This document shows positions 6,034-6,991 of a DNA stretch of 6,991 nucleotides, piece by piece. The DNA comes from Clostridia bacterium (GTDB lineage Bacteria > Bacillota > Clostridia > Oscillospirales > Acutalibacteraceae). The notes beneath the pieces are model-generated. The model was not told the DNA's origin, did not search any database, and was given only the letters and a program-made list of their open reading frames with translations. The DNA lies in NCBI GenBank assembly GCA_017559885.1, contig JAFYQN010000081.1, positions 1 through 6,991 on the forward strand, given 5' to 3'. Numbering within the stretch: position 1 is the first letter of the stretch; each line of letters begins with the position of its first letter. The position numbers and the translations under genes are program-made.

Positions 6034-6788
6034 TTATGTTTTCCCCTCCATTTAAATAAAAATTTAAAACTGGAAATTATGTGAATTAATAAATACTTTA
6101 TACTTTTTGCGCTTTCTCTTTCCCAAGCGTGAGTAACGCTAAACTGCGGCAACATCATTACCTTGCCAAGTGATTTTGCCTTAAGCGCCAAATCGGCATC
6201 CTCAAGATACATAAAATATCTTTTGTCAAAACCGCCAAGTTCTTTAAACGCGTCGGCGCGTATGCAAAAGAAACAACCCGTGCAAAACTTAATTTCGGTG
6301 GGTTCGGTAATCTCTTTGTCCGCCCATACATATTCGGCGCGCACCTTGTCGGAAAATCGACCAAAGTACAATCTCTTAAAAGTAGGTTTTTCTTTTGGTA
6401 ACTTTTGTTCAGTGCCGTCGGTATTAAGTATTTTAGGCATTGCCATTACAACGTCGGGATTGCTTTCAAAATACTCTACCACATCTGATATAACGTCGTA
6501 ATTTAAGGTTATGTCGGGGTTTATTACAAAATGATATTTGCCAAGTTCTTGACCTAATACAACGTTATGCGCCGCGCCAAAGCCCAAATTTTTTGTTTGT
6601 CTTATAACGGTAGCATCCCCCGATTTTTCAATTAAATCGGCGGTGCCGTCGCTTGAGGCATTATCTATAACGTAAAGTTTTAACGGATATTTTTTTGTAT
6701 TTTCTACAATACTTTTAACGGTTAAGGGGGCGCGTTCACTATCGTTATAGGTAACTATCGATGCAGAAATGGTAACATCGTTTTTCAA
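6030..6788 (-). CDS. Family 2 glycosyltransferase, probable rhamnosyltransferase
   Basis: This is probably a cytoplasmic-face GT-A transferase that adds a sugar, likely L-rhamnose, to a cell-surface glycan precursor. From the TTG start it has 252 residues. Family features are the N-terminal SASIVTYND (8-16), VIDNASSDGT (40-49), NLGFGAAHN (67-75), the metal-binding FVINPDI (87-93, Asp92), TGCFFCIRADAFKELGGFD (170-188) and the catalytic-base region YLEDADLA (194-201), followed by a conserved His220. This is the pattern of the WbbL-like GT2 group. The C-terminus (about 231-252) is hydrophobic then basic, suiting membrane association. The sugar specificity is inferred from the three rml genes directly downstream, not from the sequence itself. 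TTG at 6788 is chosen because AAGGAGG (6803-6797) sits 8 bases upstream; the next in-frame start upstream, TTG at 6854, falls in the -35 region and has no ribosome site. The gene ends in an ATGA overlap with rmlD. Confidence 0.88.
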   Translation of the reverse strand: MKNDVTISASIVTYNDSERAPLTVKSIVENTKKYPLKLYVIDNASSDGTADLIEKSGDATVIRQTKNLGFGAAHNVVLGQELGKYHFVINPDITLNYDVISDVVEYFESNPDVVMAMPKILNTDGTEQKLPKEKPTFKRLYFGRFSDKVRAEYVWADKEITEPTEIKFCTGCFFCIRADAFKELGGFDKRYFMYLEDADLALKAKSLGKVMMLPQFSVTHAWERESAKSIKYLLIHIISSFKFLFKWRGKHK

Positions 6789-6796
6789 AAACGAAC

Positions 6797-6803
6797 CCTC
6801 CTT
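6797..6803 (-). promoter_or_regulatory. Ribosome binding site that sets the TTG start of the glycosyltransferase
   Basis: A full AAGGAGG lies 8 bases before the TTG at 6788-6786. No ATG or GTG follows in frame near it, and the conserved glycosyltransferase sequence begins only a few residues after the TTG. This decides the start despite the uncommon codon. Confidence 0.8.
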
Positions 6804-6807
6804 AACA

Positions 6808-6822
6808 TAATTTAACAAATTA
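6808..6822. promoter_or_regulatory. Palindrome at the expected transcription start of the rml operon (possible operator)
   Basis: TAATTT-AAC-AAATTA is a perfect 6-bp inverted repeat with a 3-base spacer. It begins right after the -10 box on the minus strand and spans the predicted start site near 6816, where a repressor could bind. The sequence is very AT-rich, so it may be chance. It does not resemble the palindrome at the secD promoter. Confidence 0.25.
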
Positions 6823-6851
6823 ATAATACCACTATTTTTATAAATTAGCAA
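6823..6851 (-). promoter_or_regulatory. Promoter of the glycosyltransferase-rml operon
   Basis: Read on the minus strand, TTGCTA (6851-6846) and TATTAT (6828-6823) are 17 bases apart. The -10 box is preceded by TGG, giving an extended -10 (TGGTATTAT). Start of transcription is expected near 6816, about 28 bases before the TTG codon. No hairpin terminator separates it from the SufB-family gene, so read-through from that operon is also possible. Confidence 0.6.
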
Positions 6852-6858
6852 CAAATAT

Positions 6859-6991
6859 TTATTTTAAGAAACCGTTTACAATTTCTTCTTCGGCTTGGGC
6901 TTCAGTAAGACCTAATGTCATAAGCTTTATAAGTTGTTCACCTGCTATTTTACCTATAGCCGCCTCGTGAATAAGTGATGCGTCAATATGG
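6859..6991 (-). CDS. SufB/SufD-family Fe-S cluster assembly protein, C-terminal end only
   Basis: The last 43 codons of a gene entering from the right edge, ending in TAA at 6861-6859. The sequence contains ASLIHEAAIGKIAGEQL and LGLTEAQAEEEIVNGFLK, matching the end of the SufBD core domain: a conserved His-Glu, then the G-I/L-(T/S)-E-x-x-A helix and the I-V-N-G-F motif. SufB-type proteins are the scaffold on which Fe-S clusters are built, together with the ATPase SufC. The protein stops one Leu-Lys pair after NGF, whereas E. coli SufB continues for a further helical tail; this short end suits the minimal SufBC-type systems of clostridia and archaea. I cannot tell SufB from SufD with only this piece. 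Its stop lies 8 bases from the downstream operon's -35 box. Confidence 0.85.
   Translation of the reverse strand, partial: HIDASLIHEAAIGKIAGEQLIKLMTLGLTEAQAEEEIVNGFLK

Noticed and set aside
3544..6501. Plus-strand open frames opposite the rml genes and the glycosyltransferase (for example 5632-5982 and 6163-6501), and minus-strand out-of-frame ones
   Set aside because: The minus-strand genes carry clear catalytic motifs over their full length. The other frames have no family resemblance, no ribosome sites and no promoters.
6789..6854. Longer glycosyltransferase from a TTG at 6854
   Set aside because: It would start in the promoter -35 region without a ribosome site, and the added residues are not part of the GT2 fold. 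AAGGAGG points to the TTG at 6788.
1..6991. tRNA genes, riboswitches, CRISPR arrays, insertion sequences, phage genes or defence systems
   Set aside because: Almost all of the window is coding, the intergenic spaces are short, and no matching sequence or protein motif was seen on either strand.

Overview
The window looks like chromosomal DNA of a low-to-mid G+C anaerobic Bacillota, probably a gut-type Clostridia. The evidence is strong AGGAGG-type ribosome sites, sigma-A-like promoters, a SecD with a long loop before its last membrane helix, separate secD and secF genes, and a SufB-type protein that ends right after its NGF motif. This placement is inference from family resemblance. I see no tRNA, rRNA, CRISPR array, insertion sequence or phage gene, and no gene-free stretch longer than about 75 bases.

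Plus strand, bases 1-3261: a SecD-like gene cut by the left edge (2-847), then a promoter with a palindrome over its -35 box (851-881), secD (920-2302), secF (2295-3218, overlapping secD by 8 bases) and a clear intrinsic terminator (3232-3261). The first gene is a shortened paralogue of secD. It keeps the first membrane helix, the extracytoplasmic P1 region and one more helix, but lacks the GG motif and the last four helices. SecD and SecF together form the membrane complex that assists Sec-dependent protein export.

Minus strand, bases 6991-3269: the end of a SufB/SufD-family gene (6859-6991), then an apparent promoter (6823-6851) and a tightly packed operon read leftwards: a family 2 glycosyltransferase from a TTG start (6788-6030), rmlD/rfbD (6033-5140), rmlB/rfbB (5135-4068) and rmlC/rfbC (4068-3511). 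These three Rml enzymes make dTDP-L-rhamnose from dTDP-glucose, and the glycosyltransferase is a plausible rhamnosyltransferase that uses it for a cell-surface glycan. The first enzyme of the pathway, RmlA, is not in the window.

One base after rmlC lies a 59-base sequence that can fold, in the minus-strand RNA, into an almost continuous 27-bp hairpin with two G-U pairs. Its 3' arm contains the ribosome binding site of the next gene, an unrecognised 60-residue glycine-rich membrane protein (3451-3269), and ends on the A of that gene's ATG. This hairpin and the truncated SecD paralogue are the two most unusual things here. The rest is ordinary housekeeping and cell-envelope biosynthesis.
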